64,000 bases of DNA, from the NCBI GenBank assembly GCA_017999985.1, contig JAGNKU010000018.1, positions 1 to 64,000 of the forward strand. Direction: 5' to 3'. Both the position numbers and the translations under genes were made by a program. Shown here piece after piece: positions 18,432 through 25,570 of this stretch; the first letter of the stretch is position 1, and each line of letters begins with the position of its first letter. The stretch comes from Phycisphaerae bacterium (GTDB lineage Bacteria; Planctomycetota; Phycisphaerae; UBA1845; Fen-1342). The notes beneath the pieces were generated by a model. That model ran no database searches, was not told the origin of the DNA, and was given only the letters and a program-made list of their open reading frames with translations.

Positions 18432-18844
18432 AACGGCTAGCAGTACTCGCATTTGTCCTATTGGTGGGCGTAAGCCTGGCACAGGCCCAAGGCGGGAGCG
18501 CCTGGGGCCGGGATCGTCGCGGTGGACGAGGACCCGCGGCAGTTCAAGCCCTGCATGGCAAAAACCAGATGCGTAGCACTCCGGACAGCGTGCAGCGCCC
18601 AATGCGTCAGCGGCTAGGCGATCCCTACAACTGCCAAGCAACGGATAGCCAACCAGTGCGGCAGCGGCTCCGCGACCCTGCAAGTTGCGCGCGCCTCAGC
18701 CCTGCCGGCCGCGGCAATCAGGCCGGAATGGGCTGGGGCGGCATGCGCGGCGGTGGCGGTCGTGTCAGTTGGAACACACTGTGCTGCCCATATTGTGGCT
18801 ACCGCGGTGGTCAGGGTGGCTGGCGCCACGGCTGGGGTCGCTGA
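18428..18844 (+). CDS. Small secreted Gly/Arg-rich protein with CCPYCGY motif
   Basis: This 138-residue protein has a clean signal peptide (1-20, ending AQA) and its start overlaps the preceding gene as ATGA. The middle holds two similar units, MRQRLGDPYNCQ and VRQRLRDPASCA, about 20 residues apart, each with one Cys. The C-terminus has LCCPYCGYRGG, a possible metal-binding Cys cluster, in a Gly/Trp/His-rich setting. No known family was recognised. Its place in the sigma operon suggests a periplasmic partner of the LTxxQ protein. Confidence 0.7.
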   Translation: MKRLAVLAFVLLVGVSLAQAQGGSAWGRDRRGGRGPAAVQALHGKNQMRSTPDSVQRPMRQRLGDPYNCQATDSQPVRQRLRDPASCARLSPAGRGNQAGMGWGGMRGGGGRVSWNTLCCPYCGYRGGQGGWRHGWGR

Positions 18845-18845
18845 C

Positions 18846-18866
18846 GCAGGTCGCAGGTCGCAGGTC
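18846..18866 (+). repeat. Three tandem GCAGGTC units
   Basis: A short perfect tandem repeat (3 x 7 bp) just after the stop of the secreted-protein gene. Probably a slippage product. Confidence 0.7.
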
Positions 18867-18905
18867 GCCGCAGCCGTCTGAGGGCCTCTTATCCGGGAGC
18901 TGCCC

Positions 18906-19466
18906 ATGACTGAACGCCCCCCGGCCACGAAACAGCCGCGTCACCCCGCACGCATGCAGATGGTCAACTTTGTGATCGATGTGGTGACGCTACTCGTCGT
19001 ATTGGCGATGGCCGCAACGGGTCTGCTCCTCAAGTTCGTCTTGCCGCCGGGCAACCGAGGCGGTCAGGGTGTGCAGCTCTGGGGCTTCACCCGGCACGAA
19101 TGGGGCGACGTTCACTTCTGGCTCTCCGTAGCCATGGGAGTGCTGTTCATCGTGCACGTTGCCCTGCACTGGACCTGGGTCTGCGCGATCGTGGCGCGAT
19201 GGTTTCCAGTGGCAGGCGCGTCACCTGGACAGGCGTCAGCGAGGCGGCGTTCAGCCTACGGTGCCGGCTTCCTGGTTGCCGTGACCGCGCTGCTCTTCGG
19301 GTTCGCGTGGGTCGCCGGGGCGAGCGCGACCCGACCAACCAAACAATCCGAGCAGGGTGGTCGTGGGTATCGCGGTGGCCGAAATGCCAGCGCCGTGCGC
19401 GACGTCGGCGGCACGAGTCCGGCAGTCCGTGAGCGAGGTCACCGCGGGGTGGCCGTTGAACCGTGA
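18906..19466 (+). CDS. DUF4405-type membrane protein (cytochrome b561-like fold)
   Basis: This 186-residue protein has three clear membrane helices, at about 22-46, 65-95 and 115-135. The segment GFTRHEWGDVHFWLSVAMG followed by FIVHVALHW is typical of the DUF4405 family. Its paired His residues lie in membrane helices, suggesting heme b binding; that is family-level inference. The C-terminal 45 residues are hydrophilic and Arg/Gly-rich. GAGCTGCCC precedes the ATG. It is the fifth plus-strand gene of the cluster that starts with the ECF sigma factor, 61 nt after the previous stop. Confidence 0.75.
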   Translation: MTERPPATKQPRHPARMQMVNFVIDVVTLLVVLAMAATGLLLKFVLPPGNRGGQGVQLWGFTRHEWGDVHFWLSVAMGVLFIVHVALHWTWVCAIVARWFPVAGASPGQASARRRSAYGAGFLVAVTALLFGFAWVAGASATRPTKQSEQGGRGYRGGRNASAVRDVGGTSPAVRERGHRGVAVEP

Positions 19467-19884
19467 GCACAAGGTCGTGCAGGCAGGAAGCTACTGCTGA
19501 ACGATGAGCTGCGCTGGCAGCGCCAGGCGCAGGTGCGATTCTGGCCTTCGCACAGCCCGAGCGCATTCCGAGGGAATGCGCTGCAGTGATAGTTTGCGCC
19601 GAACGCAGGAACACATTCCACGACACGTCTGCGGAACAAAGGCGCCGCCAGCCTGATCGTCGCCGGTCACGTCACCATTGGGCTGAGGTGCCGCGTGTGT
19701 GCTGAGGGGAGATTCCGGAAATACCACACGAGAATTCGGGTACGGCCCGCAGGTAGTGCCCATCCCAAGCGTTCAACGTCGGGATGTGGAGAGTGGTCTC
19801 CCATCGCACGCGATTCTGACAAGGTGTGCCTGCCGACGCAGTGGAGCATCCGTGCAGCGCTCACCTCATGGAAGGAGACGTGGC
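19467..19884. other. Spacer between DUF4405 and DUF2202 genes
   Basis: I see no gene and no repeat. The length suggests the downstream ferritin-like gene has its own promoter rather than being read only from the sigma operon. Confidence 0.4.
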
Positions 19885-20736
19885 ATGAGACACACGAGTT
19901 GGATGGTGGTGGTGGTCGCATTGCTGGCGAGCGGCGCGGCCTCGACAATGGGCGGGGTGCGGATCGAAGGCGCGATCACCGCGATTGACGTCGAGTCGCA
20001 GCAATTGGTGGTCGCCAACACGACCGTGCAGGTCACGGAACAGACCGTGATCAAGCAGAACGGCCAGACGATCCCGTTTGAGAATCTGGCGGTCGGCATG
20101 ACGGTGGCCGCATGCGGAACGATGCAGGATGGTGTGCTGGTCGCCAACCGGATCACGGTCAAGCAGTGCCAGGCGGCGGGCGGCGGCACAGCCCGCATGT
20201 CAATCAATGGGACGAGCCAGCAGCCCCGCGTGCGACCGCTAAGCCCCGCGGAACAAGATGGCCTGCTCTTCATGCGCGAGGAAGAGAAACTCGCGCGCGA
20301 CGTCTACTTGACGCTGGCGGCGCAGTGGCAAAGCGCGATCTTCGCGAACATCGCGGCGAGCGAGCAAACGCACATGAACTCGATTCTGACGTTGCTGATG
20401 CGCTACAACGTACCCGACCCCGTGGCCGGGATGGGCGTGGGCGAGTTTGCGACCGAGCACTTCCAGACGCTTTATACCGACTTGGTCGCCCTGGGCAGCC
20501 AGTCCCTGATCAACGCGTTGACCGTGGGCGCGACGATCGAGGAAATCGACATCGTTGACCTCTTCGATCGACTCGAAGACGTGACGCACCAGGACATCCA
20601 GCGGGTCTATCAGAACCTCGAGCGTGGCTCGGAGAACCACCTGCGGGCCTTCGTCGGCCAGCTGGCGAGCCGCGGCGTGACCTACGAACCTCAGTATCTC
20701 GATCCGGAGTTCTATCAGCAGATCATCGGCGGATAG
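19885..20736 (+). CDS. Exported DUF5666-DUF2202 protein, ferritin-like
   Basis: This 283-residue protein starts at ATG 19885 with GGAG 8 nt upstream and has a signal peptide (1-24). About 27-95 form a small beta domain like DUF5666 (IEGAITAIDVESQQLVV ... LVANRITVK). About 120-275 form a four-helix DUF2202 domain of the ferritin superfamily. It carries Glu and His in the expected repeating pattern: FMREEEKLARDVY, ASEQTHM, IEEIDIVDL and ERGSENHLRAF. Diiron or other metal binding is likely but unproven. A periplasmic ferritin-like protein beside an LTxxQ metal-sensor operon fits a metal or redox stress role. Confidence 0.82.
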   Translation: MRHTSWMVVVVALLASGAASTMGGVRIEGAITAIDVESQQLVVANTTVQVTEQTVIKQNGQTIPFENLAVGMTVAACGTMQDGVLVANRITVKQCQAAGGGTARMSINGTSQQPRVRPLSPAEQDGLLFMREEEKLARDVYLTLAAQWQSAIFANIAASEQTHMNSILTLLMRYNVPDPVAGMGVGEFATEHFQTLYTDLVALGSQSLINALTVGATIEEIDIVDLFDRLEDVTHQDIQRVYQNLERGSENHLRAFVGQLASRGVTYEPQYLDPEFYQQIIGG

Positions 20737-20759
20737 GAGCCGGAATCGAGCCGGCAGCG

Positions 20760-20803
20760 CGGACCGCCTTGTCCACCGCCGTTGCTGTGGACGAAGCGGT
20801 CCG
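20760..20803 (+). terminator. Long hairpin after the DUF2202 gene
   Basis: A 17-bp stem with one mismatch and one wobble pair (20760-20776 with 20787-20803) and a 10-nt loop, 23 nt after the stop. Downstream TAGCATTTGTC is moderately T-rich. Confidence 0.7.
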
Positions 20804-21020
20804 TAGCATTTGTCTGCCATCGCACGTCACCGAACCTGGGGAAGCCCCGCGCCGGGCAGATCGACTCTGCGTCAGCCGGCGGTCTGGTGCAGTGTGACGC
20901 CCGGTGGGAAGAGCATGCAGCGTTCTGAGCCGCATGTTGGACGCACATCGGCATTTCGCAGGCCAAGAACCTTCGCGCGCGGGTCTGGTGCGGGTATCAT
21001 TAGGTGGATGCGGAGCATTT

Positions 21021-21093
21021 GCGGGTGTAGCTCAATTGGTAGAGCATCAGCCTTCCAAGCTGAATGTTGCCGGTTCGAACCCGGTCGCCCGCT
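21021..21093 (+). tRNA. tRNA-Gly (anticodon UCC)
   Basis: A 73-nt cloverleaf with acceptor stem GCGGGTG/CGCCCGC, D-arm GCTC/GAGC, anticodon stem TCAGC/GCTGA with loop CTTCCAA (anticodon TCC), T-arm GCCGG/CCGGT (terminal pair a wobble) with loop TTCGAAC, and discriminator T. CCA is not encoded. TATCAT at 20995-21000 lies 21 nt upstream and may be the -10 box. Its 3' half recurs, decayed, at 23322-23366. Confidence 0.97.
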
Positions 21094-21096
21094 TTC
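21052..21096 (+). repeat. Direct repeat at tRNA-Gly 3' end (candidate att site)
   Basis: 45 bp from the anticodon loop to just past the tRNA end, matched at 23322-23366 with four mismatches. tRNA 3' halves are common integration sites. Confidence 0.65.
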
Positions 21097-21219
21097 CGCC
21101 AGAAGATGCCAGCTGTGCGCAATTCGTTCCAGCAGTTGCAGTTAACGCCTCGCCGGCCAGACTGCGATCTTCCGTCAAATTGCCGGCAGATACCGGGAGC
21201 GTGCTGTTTCGGCCAGAAG

Positions 21220-21243
21220 TTGGTACAAGCATTGGTACAAGCG
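21220..21243 (+). repeat. Tandem 12-bp repeat
   Basis: TTGGTACAAGCA followed at once by TTGGTACAAGCG, inside the integrase remnant. On the minus strand it encodes the doubled LVPMLVPT. Confidence 0.8.
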
Positions 21244-21480
21244 AATTCTGGACGCAAACATCTTCTGCACCCGCTGCGAGCCGCTGTTGGGCGTTCGGCC
21301 GGTCGCCATCCAGCGGCAATGACGGCAGCACACCGAGCGCCCCTACCGCGTCGAGGAGCTGACCGCCTGGACGGCCCACCGCCACGCAACTGGGCTGGAT
21401 GAGCTTGCGTCTGTCAGTTCGACCCGATACTACTTCAGCCCAAGCGCCAGCCTGCCGTGAACGCCGACAGGGATTGTCGT

Positions 21481-22173
21481 ATGTCCACCGGGCCCCAGCA
21501 GAACGAGAGGACCGCCCCACCCTCGCAACCGCCGTCATCAGGCCGTGGTCGTCGCCTCCTCGTTGTCGCGGCGGCAGGTCTCGCTTCGGCCGCCATCGTC
21601 ATGTTGCCGAGAAGCAACTCGACCTTCGCGGCCGCGTATGCGGCGATCCTCGCCGTCGTTGCCGCGGCCATCATAGACCGCTTGTTCTTCCGTCCGAGGC
21701 GGTTTCTGCTCCTGCGGCTCGCACTTGCCTGTCTGATCGGTGGCGGTATCGGCTCCCGTCTGCAACTGACCGATGCGATTGCTTTTCGCAGGGCTTTTGG
21801 CTGCGAGCCACCAGCCGCAGTTCGTTCTGTCGTGGTCCACGGGCATTACCTTGGAAGCCTCGCCGCTGGACCGCCTTCCGATATCTGGGTGCTGATCCAA
21901 TTCAACGCGGACGACAACACCTTTCAGCGCCTGGTCTCGCACCGGTCCTTCCAGCGGGACGATTTCCACGAAAAGTGGTGGCAGGACGAGCGGGCCACCG
22001 TTTGGCGTCAACTATTCGGTGGTTTCGCTGGACATGGTGGTGCCGAGTGGCAGAACGTCGAGCTACCCAAGAACGTCCAAATCTTGTGGTGGCGCGGCGA
22101 CCCGATAGAGGGAACGACCGTCCTGTGGGACCAGGACACAGGACGGGCCTACGTCCTTTACGGCTACGGGTAG
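21481..22173 (+). CDS. Hypothetical membrane protein
   Basis: This 230-residue protein of unknown family has a polar Pro-rich N-terminus (1-24). Two or three membrane helices follow (about 27-42, 48-65 and 75-95), and then a soluble C-terminal domain rich in Trp, Arg and Asp. ATG 21481 is preferred over GTG 21457 because AGGGA lies about 8 nt before it. It lies inside the suspected tRNA-Gly island remnant. GC content looks slightly lower than in neighbouring housekeeping genes, though I have not measured it. Confidence 0.55.
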   Translation: MSTGPQQNERTAPPSQPPSSGRGRRLLVVAAAGLASAAIVMLPRSNSTFAAAYAAILAVVAAAIIDRLFFRPRRFLLLRLALACLIGGGIGSRLQLTDAIAFRRAFGCEPPAAVRSVVVHGHYLGSLAAGPPSDIWVLIQFNADDNTFQRLVSHRSFQRDDFHEKWWQDERATVWRQLFGGFAGHGGAEWQNVELPKNVQILWWRGDPIEGTTVLWDQDTGRAYVLYGYG

Positions 22174-22261
22174 CTCGATATGTCTGTGCGGGACCGGGCG
22201 TGCTGGCGCTGGAAGCTGGGACGTGCTCATTGCCGCGGGGATCCAGGTTGAGAGGCGCAGG

Positions 22262-23218
22262 ATGATCACCCTTCTCGGCGTTTCGGGCGACATCTGGTCG
22301 TTGGTCATTCAACTCGCTGCCATGGCGGTTTCGTTTTTCATCGGATTGCGCAGCCATGATCGCCCACTGCTCCGTGTCACCGTGCCGATCGGTATCGCCG
22401 CGAATCTCCTGGGACAGGTCGTCTTTGCGGGCGGAGGTCCAGGCGCCTGCGCGGGGATGGTCCTCATCCCGATCTACTGCTTGGTCGCCGCCTACATCGG
22501 GCGAGGCGGCTGGTGGCTGTTTGTGGGGCGTATGAGGCGTCCACTGGTCTGCGACTGCGGGGCAACAACAAATGATCATTCGTCGAGCGTTTGCCGTGAG
22601 TGCGGGACGCCCATCAATTGTCATCGTTGCGGCTACAACCTGCGAGAAAACGAGAGCGGTCGTTGCCCTGAATGCGGTGACGCCTTCGCGCCGGCAACAG
22701 GAGTAGACGCGGCGGCGGTCCGCGCAACCCGGGTAGCCGGGTCAGGCTGGAAACCGGTCATCCGGGCAGCAGTCGTTGTTCTGATCCTGACAACCATCGT
22801 CGTCGTATACCTTCGCTCCGACTACCATCGACACAATCGGTTTCTTGCGCGTCTTCGCACTTCGCTGTCGTCGTTGCCCCTGCCAGCGCAAACGACAAAG
22901 CTCGCATCCGTCAGCCGAGTGGGACTCTTGGCCGGCAACGGCAATCACTGCGATTACGCCGTCGCGGAGATGCACTCGACCAGGCTCGGACGCGATGAGA
23001 TCCTGCGTCACTACAACCAGCAGAGCGTCCCCAACCCTGAGGGGCCCAGTCGTTTCGGCGTGGAAGTGGCCTTCTTCGACGGCAACAGCCCCCCCACGTT
23101 CGGCTTATATGACCCGCTGTTCTCGTGTGCGGAAGCGAGCCCTGGGGAATTGCGGTACGTCGTCGGCGTCATTCTGATCGGCTATCACGACGCAGGTTTC
23201 GACCCACGCTGCCACTGA
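22262..23218 (+). CDS. Membrane protein with double zinc ribbon
   Basis: This 318-residue protein starts at ATG 22262, with GAGAGG 6 nt upstream; GTG 22223 is the alternative. The N-terminal half has three membrane helices (about 8-27, 38-55 and 62-80). Two consecutive zinc ribbons follow: CDCG...VCRECG, then CHRCGYNLRE...RCPECG. A fourth helix comes next (about 165-185), then an exported C-terminal domain of about 130 residues with no recognised fold. The second ribbon has the same wording as those at 28997-29467 and 42146-42676. Function unknown. It lies inside the tRNA-Gly island remnant. Confidence 0.65.
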   Translation: MITLLGVSGDIWSLVIQLAAMAVSFFIGLRSHDRPLLRVTVPIGIAANLLGQVVFAGGGPGACAGMVLIPIYCLVAAYIGRGGWWLFVGRMRRPLVCDCGATTNDHSSSVCRECGTPINCHRCGYNLRENESGRCPECGDAFAPATGVDAAAVRATRVAGSGWKPVIRAAVVVLILTTIVVVYLRSDYHRHNRFLARLRTSLSSLPLPAQTTKLASVSRVGLLAGNGNHCDYAVAEMHSTRLGRDEILRHYNQQSVPNPEGPSRFGVEVAFFDGNSPPTFGLYDPLFSCAEASPGELRYVVGVILIGYHDAGFDPRCH

Positions 23219-23290
23219 GAAACTGGCCGCGCCTGACAGAGCATGAGTGACGGCTGGACAACGGGCGCGTCCGCAGTGAGTGTCTTTCCG

Positions 23291-23363
23291 GCGGGAAGTT
23301 CGGGCGATTGGGTGGGCCGTCTTTCGAAGCTGGATGTTGCCGGTTCGAGCCCGGTCGCCCGCT
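23291..23363 (+). pseudogene. Decayed tRNA-Gly-like sequence (att copy)
   Basis: Exactly 73 nt, like the tRNA at 21021. The 3' 42 nt match that tRNA with four differences, and the first five bases (GCGGG) also match. The D-arm and half of the anticodon stem cannot pair, and acceptor pairs 6-7 are lost, so it cannot be a working tRNA. It is best read as the far attachment site of the island remnant, or a tRNA duplicate gone to ruin. Confidence 0.6.
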
Positions 23364-23432
23364 TTCTTGAACACCGTGCCACACCGTGGCCGGCTTTCGA
23401 TTCCCGAGCGCGGTGGCTGGGCTGCGCGCATC

Positions 23433-24032
23433 TCAAGCGCTGAGCCGCTGCGCAATCATCGCGACATGCCGGCCCTGAAAACGCGCCTGTGCCAGTTCTT
23501 TGGCGCTGGGCTGGCGGGAACCGTCCGCACCGGCGATCGTCGCCGCGCCCCAGGGCGAGCCCCCCTTGACCTCACTGATGTCGCCGAGCTCGGGGCAGGC
23601 GTACGGCAAGCCGACGTAGATCATGCCGTGGTGCATGAGCGTGTTGACGAAGCTCATGACGGTGCTCTCGTTGCCGGCGCCGGTGCCGGTGCTGGTAAAG
23701 ACGCTGCCGATCTTGCCAACGAGCCCCCCCTGCGCCCACAGCCCGCCGGTCTGGTCCAGGAAGTTCCGCATCTGCGCGGCCATGTTCCCGAAACGCGTCG
23801 GCGTGCCGAAGATGATGGCGTCGTAGTCGCCCAGCTCCGCCGGCAACGCCACCGGCGCGGGCTGGTCGAGTTTCACGCCGTGCTTCCGGGCGACATCCGC
23901 GGGCAGCGTTTCAGGCACACGCTTGACCGTGACCACGGCGCCCGCGACCGAGCGCGCACCCTCCGCAATGGCGTTGGCCAGCGACTCGACGTGCCCGTAC
24001 ATGGAGTAGTAAAGAACGAGGATCTTGGGCAT
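23433..24032 (-). CDS. wrbA: NAD(P)H:quinone oxidoreductase, WrbA flavodoxin family
   Basis: This 199-residue FMN-binding flavodoxin-like enzyme reduces quinones by two electrons, avoiding semiquinone radicals. The FMN phosphate loop [13 protein letters not shown] is at about 9-21. The WrbA signatures [19 protein letters not shown] and [10 protein letters not shown] are both present, and the length is standard. AAAGGA precedes ATG 24032. It is transcribed alone, divergent from the MBOAT gene. Cytoplasmic; a role in oxidative stress is usual for the family. Confidence 0.95.
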   Translation of the reverse strand: MPKILVLYYSMYGHVESLANAIAEGARSVAGAVVTVKRVPETLPADVARKHGVKLDQPAPVALPAELGDYDAIIFGTPTRFGNMAAQMRNFLDQTGGLWAQGGLVGKIGSVFTSTGTGAGNESTVMSFVNTLMHHGMIYVGLPYACPELGDISEVKGGSPWGAATIAGADGSRQPSAKELAQARFQGRHVAMIAQRLSA

Positions 24033-24277
24033 GGCGGCTTCCTTTCGGTGCGTTCCTGGGCGTTCACGTTGACAGGGTGGCGTTTACCTGCCTCTATGAT
24101 AGCGCGGCCCATTGTGTCCGGTCGAGCCGTGCCGGCGCTGCCCCGGAGGACAGTGCGGTGACTTCCCCTCGGCGGGGCGAGGCAACATCCAGCGATCAGG
24201 CCCGCTCCGCTCGTATTGTCCGGCGGATGGGGTAGCATGATGCTCACTCGCGACCTGCGGCGACCGGGCCTGCGCGG

Positions 24278-25570
24278 TTGAACGGTTCCACACGAGCACC
24301 GACTGTGATTGAGCTGCTGAGCCTGTCACGTCTGACGGCGTTACCCGCCCTGCTCTTTCTGGTTTGCCTGCCAGTCTACCTGTGGCTACCCGCCCGGCAC
24401 GGGTCGCGCGTCTTTCTGGCTGCGAGCGTCGCGGCGATCTACGTCGTGGCCGGGCCAATCCTGGGCACCGGACTGCTACTGATCAACCTCGCCGGGTGGG
24501 TGGTGGTCGAAGCGGTCGCCCGACTGCCGCGCGGTCGCAGCGTCGGCTTCGTCGTCGCGCTCGGCTTGCTGCAACTTGGCTACTGGGTGTGCTTCCGGCT
24601 GCCGGTGCCCGTGCCGTACAACACTGCCGGCGCCGGAGCCGTCGGCACGCCCGTGTACTATGTGCTGTTCAGCGGCATCGGGCTGACGTTCTTCCGGCTG
24701 ATCACGTACTGCTGGGCCCGCGTGCGCGAGGGCGCGACGCCGCTCGCATTCCTCGAGTACGCAACGTTCATGCTCTACTTCCCGCAGTTCCGCCATGGAC
24801 CGATCGAGCGGGCACACAGCTTTCATGCGCAGCTCTCCGCCGCACGTGCCAACTGGAACTTGGAGCGCCTCCGGCGCGGACTGCTGCGCATCTTGATCGG
24901 CGTTGTCGTGCTGATCCTGGCGCGGATCGTCCTGGCCATCTGGTCACACTACCTGCCCCCGGAATTCGATCGCCAGCAGGCTGACCTGTTAGCGCACCCG
25001 GAGCGCCTGACCGTCGTCCAGCTACTCCTGCTGATCCACGTCCCGGCAATCCTGCTATACCTGTTCGAGTCCAGTTGCGCCCACATCCAGTTGGGTGTAT
25101 CACTCACGTTCGGCGTAGTGGGCTCGGAGAACTTCCGGCGGCCGTTCCTGGCGCGCGACCCGTACGAGTTCTGGCATCGCTGGAACATCACGCTGTTTCA
25201 GTGGCTGCGCGATTACGTGTATGCGCCGCTCCGGGCGCTACGCTGCCCGCGCCCGCTCGGCGTCCTGCTGGTCTTCATCTACTGCGGACTGCTGCATGGC
25301 CTACAGTGGAGCTGCCTGTGCTGGGGCGTGTGGACCGGCGGCACACTGGTGATCTACGCCGGCGTGCGCCGGCTGCTGGACCGCCGCTCAAGGCGCGACA
25401 CGCGCCCTCCGCGCCGCCCACTCGCCGGACACCTGCTGACGATGCTTGGCCGGCTGGCCACCATGCACTGGTTCTGCCTCGGCGTGACGATCATGATCGA
25501 CCCCACGTTCATGGGCTACCGCGTGCTGCGGCAATACGTGCTCACGCTACTGAGCCTGTTCGGGCTTTGA
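24278..25570 (+). CDS. MBOAT-family membrane O-acyltransferase
   Basis: This polytopic protein of about 430 residues has roughly nine to eleven helices. It carries the MBOAT signature EFWHRWNITLFQWLRDYVY near 290 and the catalytic His at about 340 in CGLLHGLQW. Relatives such as DltB and AlgI move acyl groups onto cell-surface polymers. The acceptor here is unknown, and no alginate or D-alanine genes are nearby. The start is uncertain: TTG 24278 gives the longest product and GTG 24305 is an alternative, neither with a good ribosome binding site. The last 24 nt overlap the 3' end of the convergent C1-like peptidase gene. Confidence 0.82.
   Translation: MNGSTRAPTVIELLSLSRLTALPALLFLVCLPVYLWLPARHGSRVFLAASVAAIYVVAGPILGTGLLLINLAGWVVVEAVARLPRGRSVGFVVALGLLQLGYWVCFRLPVPVPYNTAGAGAVGTPVYYVLFSGIGLTFFRLITYCWARVREGATPLAFLEYATFMLYFPQFRHGPIERAHSFHAQLSAARANWNLERLRRGLLRILIGVVVLILARIVLAIWSHYLPPEFDRQQADLLAHPERLTVVQLLLLIHVPAILLYLFESSCAHIQLGVSLTFGVVGSENFRRPFLARDPYEFWHRWNITLFQWLRDYVYAPLRALRCPRPLGVLLVFIYCGLLHGLQWSCLCWGVWTGGTLVIYAGVRRLLDRRSRRDTRPPRRPLAGHLLTMLGRLATMHWFCLGVTIMIDPTFMGYRVLRQYVLTLLSLFGL

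Larger units (their letters stand above)
21047..21390 (-). pseudogene. C-terminal remnant of a tyrosine-recombinase integrase
   Basis: Read on the minus strand, the frame contains LLDAVGALGVLPSLPLDG and then NSLVPMLVPTSGRNST, running into the antisense of tRNA-Gly. The L-D-x-x-G-A-L-x-x-L-P-x-L-P-L pattern followed by a polar tail resembles the extreme C-terminus of phage-type integrases of planctomycetes as I remember them. No Arg-His-Arg-Tyr catalytic region is found upstream. The identification rests on short motif memory and on its position beside a tRNA, so it is tentative. Confidence 0.4.
21094..23366. mobile_element. Probable remnant of a tRNA-Gly-integrated element
   Basis: The 2.3-kb block runs from the tRNA-Gly 3' end to a second, decayed copy of that 3' half. 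Next to the tRNA and reading toward it is a fragment resembling the C-terminal tail of a tyrosine integrase. Inside are two orphan membrane-protein genes. This is the textbook order for an integrated island (tRNA, integrase, cargo, att copy) after most of it was lost. No catalytic integrase domain remains, so it cannot be mobile by itself. Confidence 0.5.

Noticed and set aside
24069-24100. TTGACA / TATGAT pair as promoter for the MBOAT gene
   Set aside because: Both hexamers look good, but the 20-bp spacer is too long for a sigma-70 promoter.
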